Shown here one piece after another: positions 8,215 to 16,074 of a stretch of 35,392 bases of DNA. The notes beneath the pieces were generated by a model, which was given only the letters and a program-made list of their open reading frames with translations, did no database searches and was not told the DNA's origin. Origin of the DNA: RGIG4079 sp045576735 (lineage in GTDB: Bacteria > Bacteroidota > Bacteroidia > Bacteroidales > Muribaculaceae); assembly GCA_045576735.1 (NCBI GenBank), contig JAZNGZ010000110.1, positions 1 through 35,392 on the forward strand, given 5' to 3'. The position numbers and the translations under genes are program-made. Within the stretch, counting starts at the first letter, position 1; the number at the start of each line of letters is the position of its first letter.

Positions 8215-8988
8215 TTATTTATTATCAATTTCTTGTTTAATCCAGTCATAGCCGCGTTCTTCGAGCGTGAGCGCCAATTCAGGACCACCGGTGCGCACTA
8301 TGCGACCTTTATACAACACATGCACAAAGTCGGGTTTGATATAATCGAGCAATCGTTGATAGTGAGTAATCACGATTGTGGCATTGTCAGATGTTTTGAG
8401 TTTATTTACCCCTCCTGCCACAATGCGCAATGCATCAATATCGAGCCCGCTATCGGTTTCGTCAAGAATTGAAAGGCGAGGTTCGAGTACTGCCATTTGG
8501 AAAATCTCGTTGCGTTTCTTTTCACCACCCGAAAAGCCTTCATTGACCGAGCGCGAAGCCAACTTATTGTCGAGCTCCACCACTTCACGTTTTTGACGCA
8601 TCAGTTTCAAGAATTCGCTTGCCGAGAGTGGTTCTTGATTGAAATATTTGCGTTTTGCGTTCAATGCCGCACGCATAAAGTTCACCATCGACACGCCCGG
8701 AATTTCTACCGGATATTGAAACGAAAGGAACAAACCTTCGTGAGAACGATTTTCGGGAGCAAGTTCAAGAAGATTTACTCCATGGAAGTTTACTTCACCT
8801 TCAGTTACAATAAACGAGGGATCGCCGGCAAGCACCGATGAAAGGGTACTTTTTCCTGCACCATTAGGTCCCATAATAGCATGCACTTCGCCGGGACGCA
8901 CTGTCAAGTTCACTCCTTTTAATATCTCTTTGCCTTCAATGCCGGCACGAAGATTTTTTACATCTAATAATATATTATCCATATTCAT
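8215..8988 (-). CDS. sufC: Fe-S cluster assembly ATPase SufC
   Basis: 257 residues, an ABC-type ATPase that drives conformational change of the SufBD scaffold. Visible motifs are the Walker A G-P-N-G-A-G-K-S-T near residues 40-48, the signature F-S-G-G-E-K-K-R-N-E near 153-162, the Walker B L-S-I-L-D-E-T-D-S-G-L-D near 173-184 with the E-T-D variation usual in SufC, and the H-loop histidine in V-I-T-H-Y-Q-R near 205-211. There are no membrane segments, as expected. It lies 24 bases after sufB and 20 bases before sufD, so the genes are cotranscribed. The first two codons (M-N-M-D) allow a start two codons later, which would not change the domain. Confidence 0.96.
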   Translation of the reverse strand: MNMDNILLDVKNLRAGIEGKEILKGVNLTVRPGEVHAIMGPNGAGKSTLSSVLAGDPSFIVTEGEVNFHGVNLLELAPENRSHEGLFLSFQYPVEIPGVSMVNFMRAALNAKRKYFNQEPLSASEFLKLMRQKREVVELDNKLASRSVNEGFSGGEKKRNEIFQMAVLEPRLSILDETDSGLDIDALRIVAGGVNKLKTSDNATIVITHYQRLLDYIKPDFVHVLYKGRIVRTGGPELALTLEERGYDWIKQEIDNK

Positions 8989-9012
8989 TGGTTGATGTTT
9001 CGTTATAATAGT

Positions 9013-10512
9013 TTATCCTACCGACCCTTCGAGGGTAATTTGCAATAATTTCTGAGCTTCAACGGCAAATTCCATTGGCAATTTATTCATCACCTCTTTG
9101 GCATAACCATTGACAATCAATGCCACAGCTTCCTCGGTGGGAATACCTCGTTGATTGCAGTAGAAGATTTGGTCCTCACTGATTTTTGATGTTGTAGCTT
9201 CGTGTTCCACCACCGCAGTGTCGTTCAACACATCGATATAGGGGAATGTGTGAGCGCCGCAATGCGACCCTAGCAACAAGCTATCGCATTGAGTGTAGTT
9301 GCGGCAACCATCGGCATTAGGAGCCACTTTCACAAGTCCTCGATAAGAGTTTTGGCTATGTCCGGCCGAGATACCTTTTGACACAATAGTAGAGCGAGTG
9401 TTGCGACCGGTGTGAATCATCTTCGTTCCTGTATCGGCTTGCTGACGATTATTTGTCACTGCCACCGAGTAGAATTCGCCCACAGCTCCATCTCCGGCAA
9501 GCACACAACTAGGATATTTCCATGTGATAGCCGAACCTGTTTCTACTTGAGTCCACGATAGCTTAGAGTTGTCGCCACGACAAAGGCCTCGTTTTGTCAC
9601 GAAGTTATACACCCCGCCGCGACCATCTTTATCGCCGGCATACCAGTTTTGCACTGTCGAATATTTCACTTCGGCACGATCCTCAACGATGATTTCCACA
9701 ATAGCGGCATGGAGCTGATTTTCATCGCGCATAGGAGCAGTGCAACCTTCGAGATAGCTCACATAGGCATCGTCGTCGGCCACGATAAGCGTGCGTTCAA
9801 ACTGTCCTGTTCCCGATGCGTTGATGCGGAAATAGGTTGACAATTCCATAGGGCAACGCACCCCTTTGGGAATATACACAAACGAGCCATCGCTAAACAC
9901 TGCCGAATTAAGTGCCGCATAGAAATTATCGCGATAGGATACCACCGAACCGAGGTAGCGTTTCACCAAATCGGGATAATCACGCACCGCCTCAGAGAAT
10001 GAGCAGAAGATTATACCTAATTCAGCCAGTTTCTCTTTATGAGTGGTTTTCACCGACACCGAGTCCATCACTGCATCGACAGCCATTCCCGATAGCACTT
10101 TTTGTTCCTCTAGTGGTATACCGAGTTTATTAAACGTGTCGAGCAATTCGGGGTCAACCTCATCAAGGCTTTTTGGTCCCTCTTTCTTCTTGGGTGCGGC
10201 ATAATAGCTTATCGCCTGGAAATCGATTTCAGGAATATCGAGATGAGCCCATGTTGGCACCTCTAGAGTGAGCCAATGGCGATATGCTTTAAGACGGAAT
10301 TCAAGCAGCCATTCGGGCTCTTCTTTCTTTTGCGAAATAAGTCGCACTACATCTTCATTCAATCCTTGCGGAATGATGTCGGTGTCAATATCGGTAACAA
10401 AGCCATATTTATACTCTCCCGATGTTACATCATTAATCAAGTCATCGTTAGAGGATGGTTTCTGTGGCTTTGGTGTTTTATCTTTATTTTTTTCTTCGTC
10501 GGATTTTTTCAT
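9013..10512 (-). CDS. sufB: Fe-S cluster assembly protein SufB
   Basis: 499 residues, the main scaffold of the SufBCD complex. The C-terminal core carries S-Q-N-S-Y-R-G-L-V-K-V, then N-Y-T-Q-C-D-S with Cys409, and V-V-E-H-E-A-T-T-S with Glu438. These keep the 29-residue spacing of the catalytic Cys405 and Glu434 of E. coli SufB, so the protein should be active. F-Y-C-N-Q-R-G-I near 450 is also conserved. The N-terminus has a lysine- and proline-rich extension of about 28 residues before the family start (G-E-Y-K-Y-G-F). It follows a cvpA-like gene after 29 bases and leads the sufBCDS run. Confidence 0.96.
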   Translation of the reverse strand: MKKSDEEKNKDKTPKPQKPSSNDDLINDVTSGEYKYGFVTDIDTDIIPQGLNEDVVRLISQKKEEPEWLLEFRLKAYRHWLTLEVPTWAHLDIPEIDFQAISYYAAPKKKEGPKSLDEVDPELLDTFNKLGIPLEEQKVLSGMAVDAVMDSVSVKTTHKEKLAELGIIFCSFSEAVRDYPDLVKRYLGSVVSYRDNFYAALNSAVFSDGSFVYIPKGVRCPMELSTYFRINASGTGQFERTLIVADDDAYVSYLEGCTAPMRDENQLHAAIVEIIVEDRAEVKYSTVQNWYAGDKDGRGGVYNFVTKRGLCRGDNSKLSWTQVETGSAITWKYPSCVLAGDGAVGEFYSVAVTNNRQQADTGTKMIHTGRNTRSTIVSKGISAGHSQNSYRGLVKVAPNADGCRNYTQCDSLLLGSHCGAHTFPYIDVLNDTAVVEHEATTSKISEDQIFYCNQRGIPTEEAVALIVNGYAKEVMNKLPMEFAVEAQKLLQITLEGSVG

Positions 10513-10541
10513 ATCAAAAAAACAACATCACAAATGCGCCA

Positions 10542-11057
10542 TTAGTTTCCGGCATTTAAAATATCTTGCGCTGTTTCAGTACCCAAAATGTCGGGAGCGA
10601 GATTTACAACTGTCTCAGTGGCAATGCCCGAAGACGATTTAACCAACTCCGTATCGGGAGAAATTGCAATCCACATATTCAATAGCAAACTCAACATCAC
10701 CAACCATTGAATAGGAGCAAACACAGCTCCTCCAATGCGATTTATGATACCTAATTTTATTGTACTAAGCACTTTCGACATCATTGAAGCAACAATGCGC
10801 ATACCCAAATATGCTAATACAAAAATCAGCACATGAGCTATCACATTATTGAGAAACTCGGTTGATGCGGCTGTTGTTGTTGAACCGGCAAATGTTTCGG
10901 TCAAAAAAGACGCAAATACATCGCCAAACAAGCGGCAACAAATTATTCCTAAAAAAACACCGGCAATACTGCCCAACTGCGACAATATCCCTTTATAATA
11001 TCCATAAATAGCCGAAATCACAATAACGGCAAGAATTACTAAATCTAATGTATTCAT
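10542..11057 (-). CDS. CvpA-family membrane protein
   Basis: 171 residues from the ATG at 11057, chosen because M-N-T-L-D-L-V-I-L-A-V-I-V is the typical CvpA opening; the longer frame from 11114 would place its start upstream of the -7 element. There are four membrane segments (about 4-20, 28-48, 75-97, 110-133), with the family pattern G-Y-Y-K-G-I-L-S-Q-L-G-S-I-A-G near 21-36. CvpA was named for colicin V production in E. coli and is linked to envelope stress. The gene is 29 bases upstream of sufB and shares its promoter, although its link to cluster assembly is not known. Confidence 0.85.
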   Translation of the reverse strand: MNTLDLVILAVIVISAIYGYYKGILSQLGSIAGVFLGIICCRLFGDVFASFLTETFAGSTTTAASTEFLNNVIAHVLIFVLAYLGMRIVASMMSKVLSTIKLGIINRIGGAVFAPIQWLVMLSLLLNMWIAISPDTELVKSSSGIATETVVNLAPDILGTETAQDILNAGN

Positions 11058-11083
11058 AATATCAATGATTTTGTTTAAGATTG

Positions 11084-11091
11084 CAAAGTTA
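11084..11091 (-). promoter_or_regulatory. -7 element for the cvpA-sufBCDS unit
   Basis: Minus-strand TAACTTTG matches TAnnTTTG, 26 bases before the cvpA start at 11057. No convincing TTTG was found at the expected -33 position. Confidence 0.5.
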
Positions 11092-11302
11092 ACAAAAAAA
11101 ACAATACCGCACATGCTACTTATTATTTTTACTCTAATTTCTACATATGACCCAACAGCCCCCCAACTTAAACCTCATCTTTAATTAAAAACATAATCCC
11201 CTATTATATCAAGGTTTAACTGATTAATGCAATATTTTCAACGCTTATACGTTTATATGTATGAATAAATAGCGCTCTGTCGCATTACAGCAGTAAATAA
11301 TT

Positions 11303-14300
11303 ATGAATAAAAACAATATAAACTCTCATATAGCAGTCTATTTAATAGGAGTAATCTTAACGCTAATTCCTATCACTGCCAATGCGTTTTCTCTCACCAC
11401 TTATAACGATAGTTCAGTGATGAATGAGGGAAATTGGGTAAAAATAAGCGTACCCAGTTCGGGTGTTTACCTCATTTCTAATGCCGATTTGCAGAAGTGG
11501 GGGTTCAGTGACCCATCAAAAGTGCATGTATATGGATATGGCGGTGTGCGCATTCCCGATGTTTTGACCAGCTACAGCTACATCGACGACCTACCCCTAG
11601 TGCAATCATTAAACACATCTAAAGGCTTAGCATTCTACGCATCAGGCCCCGAAAGCACAACTTCACCCATCGACGGACAATATGTGACTTCGTTAAACCC
11701 ATTCACCTCAGTGGGTTACTATTTCCTCAGTGACCGCGAGCTATCGGGCAACTCTGAAATCACCCCTATCGGAGTCGACATAACAGCATCAGATAAAGCT
11801 AATGCCACAACAACATTTACCGAGATTTTACATCACGAAGTAAATCTTGTAAATCATGGAGAAACAGGCCACCTTCTTGTGGGTGAAGACTTTAAATACA
11901 CTCCATCACAAACATTTAATTTCGACCTCACCGACATTGTCAACTCTGATGAGGTGTGGATGGAGTGTCAATTTGTAACCAAAACAATTACATCGTCTTC
12001 GCTACTCACATTCACCGTTAATGGCGAGACTTTACCCTCCATTACATCTGACCGCATATCAAGCTGTTCAACAAGCGCTTACATACATGGCAAACTTGGC
12101 ACCACACGTCACTCATTTAATGTTTCAAACGATAAAGCCAATATCAATATCAAGCTATCTTCACAAGCCACAATACAAAAAGCCAATCTCAACTATTTAG
12201 CATTAAACTATACTCGTCGCATCAAACTTCATAATGGAAAATTGGCGTTTTGTTCTAAAAATACGCTTGTAAACATTGACGGAGCCAATGGCTCGACTAA
12301 TGTGTGGGACGTCACCAATCCTCAAGAGATATACTCACTCAAAACCATTGAGACAAGTGGTTCGGTCACATTCAGAAATGAATATAGCGGCCTACGACGT
12401 TATGTTGCTTGGGATGAAAGCGCCACTCTCCCCTCTCCTACTTATGTGGGGAAAGTCGCTAACCAAAACCTACACAGCATGGAAGTGCCCGACATGGTTA
12501 TTTTCACCGTTGATGAATGGAAATCGCAAGCCGAACGAGTGGCCGACCTTCATCGCAATTCGTCAGACTCCCTCAAAGTTGAAGTTGTGGTGCAAGACGA
12601 TGTATTCAATGAATTTGCCTCAGGCTCACCCGATGCCGGAGCATTCCGAAAGATGCTTAAAATGCTATGGGACAAAGGAAACGCCAACAACACCCCACTG
12701 CAATACGCATTATTTATGGGAAAGGGTATCTTCGATAATCAGCACCTCACTAGCGAAGGTAAAGAGTTAGGATACACCACAATGCCTATTTGGCAAACCG
12801 ACAAAGGACTCGATGACAACGAAAGCTATAGCACCGACGATATTTTCGCTTTCCTCAAAGACAATTCAGGCTCAAACATGGGAGCCGACACATATTGCAT
12901 CGCCGTTGGACGTATGCCGGTAAAATCATTCAACGAAGCAAAAAACGCCGTCGACAAACTTTACAAGTATGTAAACGAATCACCCAAAGGAGAATGGAAA
13001 AATCAAGTTCTGCTCCTTGCCGACGACATGGATAATGGGGTACACATGACCCAAACCGAGTCGATGTATAAAATAATGAGCGAATCTCAATCGGGCTCAC
13101 AATTTTTATACAACAAACTCTATATCGATGCATTCACTCGCGAAGGGTCAACCTACCCACAAGCAAAAGCACAAATGTTTCGCCAACTCGACGAAGGAGT
13201 GTTGTGGTGGAATTATGTAGGTCATGCCAACACTACTTCGTGGACTCACGACGGAATGTTCTCATATACCGAAATGAGCTCCCTCTATTTGAAAAAGTGG
13301 CCTATGTTATATGCCGCCACTTGTGAATTCTTACGTTGGGACGGATTGGCGACAAGCGGATGCGAGGTTATGTATCACCTCTCCGATGGTGGTATAATTG
13401 GCGCAATAAGTGCTCTGCGTCCGGTTTACATCGCCAATAACGGCATGTTATCAAACTCTTTGGCCCCTTACATCTTCAAGCGCAAAGACAACGGAAGCTA
13501 TCTCACAATAGGCGAAATATTAAAAAACGGCAAAAACAACTTCAACGAGAAAGGGAGTTTGGTTCAAGACCGAAACAAACTGCGATATGTATTAATGGGT
13601 GACCCTGCGATGCGCCTATCAATACCCACCGCAACTGTTGTTATCGAAACAATCGATGGAGCTTATGTGGAGTTAGGAGAGCAACCTACAATTCAAGCAT
13701 TGCAAAACTCTATTATTAAAGGTCGCATAGTCGACAATAACGGCAACACAATACCCGACTTCAATGGCGTTATACACTCCACACTCTACGATGCCGAAAA
13801 GAGCACCACATCACATGGTTACACCGAAGAAGATGACGGAGTGGAAGTGACATTTGAAGAACATGGTTCTAAGCTTTTTGCCGGTCGCGATTCGGTTATC
13901 AATGGTGAATTTACGATACAAGTATCTATGCCATCGGAAATTGCCAACAATTATCGTCCGGCAACACTCAACCTTTATGCCGAATCAGACAATAAAATGG
14001 AAGCAATCGGCTGTAATCGTCAGTTCTTCGTCTACGGATTCTATGAACCCGAAGAACCCGACACAATACCTCCAACAATCGACTATTTCTATATCAACCA
14101 TGAGCAGTTTGCTGAAGGTGATGTGGTAAATGAGTCTCCAATGGTCATTGCCCACATCTCCGACGACATAGGTCTGAACCTATCATCAGCTGGAGTTGGT
14201 CGCCAAATGTCACTACGCCTTGACGGCGACAAGAACTACAACGACGTAGCGTTATATTTCACACCTATCATAGGTGAAAAATCATCGGGCATCATCAACT

Positions 14301-14725
14301 ATCCTATCTCAAATCTTCCCGACGGCAACCACTCTCTACGACTAAAAGTGTGGGACACTGCCGGCAACTCTACTGAGAAAACAATCGAGCTAAACGTCGA
14401 AAACGGCATTGCCCCTTATATCTTTGACGTATACACCGATGCCAATCCGGCTACGACCGAAGCTAACTTCTACATTCGACACGACCGCCCCAACTCAATG
14501 GCAATCGTTGAGATTCAAGTATTTGACCTCATGGGACGAATAGTGTGGAAATCGTCAAAAACAGCGCAAAGCGACATGGACATCTCATCGCCCATAAATT
14601 GGAATCTATGTGATATGGCCGGACGCCGTGTCAACCGTGGCATTTACGTTTATAAAGCGCTAATTTCAACCGACGGAAAGCAATACTCTTCTAAAGCACG
14701 TAAAATAGCCGTAGCAGCACCTTGA
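11303..14725 (+). CDS. PorU-like type IX secretion sortase, paralog 1 (peptidase family C25)
   Basis: 1140 residues, close to usual PorU size. A signal peptide covers residues 1-29. An N-terminal domain with G-F-S-D-P-S-K-V-H-V-Y-G-Y-G-G near 68-82 precedes the gingipain-like C25 domain (about 397-765). Its catalytic pair is visible as His641 (Y-V-G-H-A) and Cys674 (A-T-C-E-F), 33 residues apart. The last ~80 residues form an FlgD-like or T9SS C-terminal beta domain (V-F-D-L-M-G-R-I-V ... G-I-Y-V-Y). PorU cleaves the sorting signal of type IX cargo at the outer membrane and joins the protein to lipopolysaccharide. This copy is separated from the canonical porU-porV-ispF order by rex and a small gene, so it may instead be a specialised or cargo-type relative. 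The His is followed by Ala, not the Gly of paralog 2. Confidence 0.8.
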   Translation: MNKNNINSHIAVYLIGVILTLIPITANAFSLTTYNDSSVMNEGNWVKISVPSSGVYLISNADLQKWGFSDPSKVHVYGYGGVRIPDVLTSYSYIDDLPLVQSLNTSKGLAFYASGPESTTSPIDGQYVTSLNPFTSVGYYFLSDRELSGNSEITPIGVDITASDKANATTTFTEILHHEVNLVNHGETGHLLVGEDFKYTPSQTFNFDLTDIVNSDEVWMECQFVTKTITSSSLLTFTVNGETLPSITSDRISSCSTSAYIHGKLGTTRHSFNVSNDKANINIKLSSQATIQKANLNYLALNYTRRIKLHNGKLAFCSKNTLVNIDGANGSTNVWDVTNPQEIYSLKTIETSGSVTFRNEYSGLRRYVAWDESATLPSPTYVGKVANQNLHSMEVPDMVIFTVDEWKSQAERVADLHRNSSDSLKVEVVVQDDVFNEFASGSPDAGAFRKMLKMLWDKGNANNTPLQYALFMGKGIFDNQHLTSEGKELGYTTMPIWQTDKGLDDNESYSTDDIFAFLKDNSGSNMGADTYCIAVGRMPVKSFNEAKNAVDKLYKYVNESPKGEWKNQVLLLADDMDNGVHMTQTESMYKIMSESQSGSQFLYNKLYIDAFTREGSTYPQAKAQMFRQLDEGVLWWNYVGHANTTSWTHDGMFSYTEMSSLYLKKWPMLYAATCEFLRWDGLATSGCEVMYHLSDGGIIGAISALRPVYIANNGMLSNSLAPYIFKRKDNGSYLTIGEILKNGKNNFNEKGSLVQDRNKLRYVLMGDPAMRLSIPTATVVIETIDGAYVELGEQPTIQALQNSIIKGRIVDNNGNTIPDFNGVIHSTLYDAEKSTTSHGYTEEDDGVEVTFEEHGSKLFAGRDSVINGEFTIQVSMPSEIANNYRPATLNLYAESDNKMEAIGCNRQFFVYGFYEPEEPDTIPPTIDYFYINHEQFAEGDVVNESPMVIAHISDDIGLNLSSAGVGRQMSLRLDGDKNYNDVALYFTPIIGEKSSGIINYPISNLPDGNHSLRLKVWDTAGNSTEKTIELNVENGIAPYIFDVYTDANPATTEANFYIRHDRPNSMAIVEIQVFDLMGRIVWKSSKTAQSDMDISSPINWNLCDMAGRRVNRGIYVYKALISTDGKQYSSKARKIAVAAP

Positions 14726-14790
14726 TGCAACGACTATATTATCGTTAGCAAGCCATAAGCATCAACAAACACCAATTTTTGCTATTGGCA

Positions 14791-14822
14791 TTTGCGTAAA
14801 ATCATAATTATTAGTAAATTTG
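14791..14822 (+). promoter_or_regulatory. Promoter of rex, flanked by an inverted repeat
   Basis: TTTG (14791-14794), a 20-bp spacer and TAAATTTG (14815-14822) form a full Bacteroidota promoter 22 bases before the rex start. A 9-bp inverted repeat, TTGCGTAAA (14792-14800) and TTTACGCAA (14837-14845), brackets the -7 box, and ATTTG/CAAAT (14818-14830) is a smaller palindrome inside it. These are candidate operators. Confidence 0.7.
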
Positions 14823-14844
14823 TCGCAAATCTATCGTTTACGCA

Positions 14845-15504
14845 ATGGCATACTCACGCAATAATACCCGCGAAATGCTTCCCGAGCCCACTCTCAGGAG
14901 GTTGCCGTGGTATTTAGCTTATGTGAGCATGCTCAATACTCGCAACGTAGAATTTGTGTCGTCGACTCAAATCGCAAAAGACCTTAACGTCGACTCTTCA
15001 CAAATAGCCAAGGACCTATCGTTTCTAAACATCAAAGGGAAAACTCGCATAGGTTATGAAGTGAAAACCTTAGAACACGTGTTGCAAGACTTTCTTGGGT
15101 TTAAGGAGGTACATAATGCGGTAATGATAGGAGTTGGTAGCCTTGGCGCCGCTCTCATTCAAGATTCGGGGTTATCGCGCTACGGGCTAAATATCGTAGC
15201 CGGATTTGATATAAATCCCGACATCGTAGGTACACATATTTGTGGCACTCCAATTTTCCACATATCTGAGCTAGAAGAATATCGCGACACTCTTAATGCC
15301 GAAATCGGCATTATTGCCGTGCCTGTTGACCAAGCTCAGAACGTAGCAGAGTTAACTGTTGCCACCGGCATCAAAGCGCTTTGGAACTTCACCCCCTCGC
15401 GCATAAAACTTACCGATGACATTGTGGTGCAAAACACTTCAATATATTCGCACTTGGCCGTAATGTATAACCGTCTCGACAATCAAAACCAAAGAGAGCG
15501 ATGA
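14845..15504 (+). CDS. rex: Redox-sensing transcriptional repressor Rex
   Basis: 219 residues. Rex binds NAD+ or NADH and leaves its DNA sites when NADH rises, which in many bacteria switches on fermentation genes. The N-terminal winged helix begins with the family hallmark P-E-P-T-L-R-R-L-P-W-Y-L near residues 12-25 and holds the recognition region S-S-Q-I-A-K-D-L-S near 50-60. The Rossmann part begins G-V-G-S-L-G-A-A-L near 96-104, followed by the D at the end of the second strand (F-D-I-N-P-D). The stop overlaps the next start codon (ATGA at 15501-15504), so rex is translationally coupled to the degenerate hydrolase-like gene and in turn lies just upstream of a porU gene. Confidence 0.95.
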   Translation: MAYSRNNTREMLPEPTLRRLPWYLAYVSMLNTRNVEFVSSTQIAKDLNVDSSQIAKDLSFLNIKGKTRIGYEVKTLEHVLQDFLGFKEVHNAVMIGVGSLGAALIQDSGLSRYGLNIVAGFDINPDIVGTHICGTPIFHISELEEYRDTLNAEIGIIAVPVDQAQNVAELTVATGIKALWNFTPSRIKLTDDIVVQNTSIYSHLAVMYNRLDNQNQRER

Positions 15505-16067
15505 AAATAACCATAGTGAACCGAAACATTGAGCAACCACTATCGCAATCATTGCCCCGTGTCGACATTATCCCCGACTCGGCAATCATTCGCGACGGCA
15601 AGCCCTTTTTCGTCCCGTCATTCTCTTCTTCATGGCAATTCGAGGCTTTAATCGCTTTTCGTTCAACACGATTAGGCAAAAATATTGCGCCAAAGTTTGC
15701 GCATCGATATTATGATGCCTTTGCTTTGGCGGTAAGAACAATTCCATGCGACATGCTCCCTACTCAATCGGCCACAAGCTACGCATTTGATGGCTCATTT
15801 ATCATTGGCGAATGGATTGATATTGACGCCCTTAACGGCCACGATGAAATAAAAGTCAGCATTGGCGACACTGAAACCGTCATCAAAGTGTCGCAACTCG
15901 AAATCGATGCAACCATTGCCCGGCTTAGCCAATTTTTCACCATGAAGATTGGCGACATCATCGTTCCGGCAATACTTAACCTATCACAAGAAATCAACAT
16001 AAACACCACTCTCAGTGGGAAGATTAATAATATAACCGGCGAATGCCTTAAACTGAAATTTAAATAA
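15501..16067 (+). CDS. Degenerate fumarylacetoacetate hydrolase-like protein
   Basis: 188 residues, slightly shorter than single-domain FAH proteins (about 200-220). The fold can be followed throughout: D-S-A-I-I-R-D-G-K-P-F-F-V-P near 27-40, G-K-N-I-A-P-K-F-A-H-R-Y-Y-D-A near 59-73, F-D-G-S-F-I-I-G near 92-99, L-S-Q-F-F-T-M-K-I-G-D-I-I near 141-153, and a C-terminal G-x-I-x-x-I-x-G-E-C. The metal-binding H-H-E-x-E-L motif is replaced by W-Q-F-E-A-L (near 45-50), and the D-x-T-A-R-D motif by R-T-I-P-C-D (near 78-83), so all three expected metal ligands are gone. It overlaps rex by 4 bases and precedes porU by 7. The frame is open, so this looks like a retained pseudo-enzyme. Its role is unknown. 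Confidence 0.6.
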   Translation: MKITIVNRNIEQPLSQSLPRVDIIPDSAIIRDGKPFFVPSFSSSWQFEALIAFRSTRLGKNIAPKFAHRYYDAFALAVRTIPCDMLPTQSATSYAFDGSFIIGEWIDIDALNGHDEIKVSIGDTETVIKVSQLEIDATIARLSQFFTMKIGDIIVPAILNLSQEININTTLSGKINNITGECLKLKFK

Positions 16068-16074
16068 TTACAAT

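Noticed and set aside
12276..12770. 164-codon frame overlapping the first PorU-like gene
   Set aside because: Alternative frame inside an intact C25 protein; composition not protein-like.
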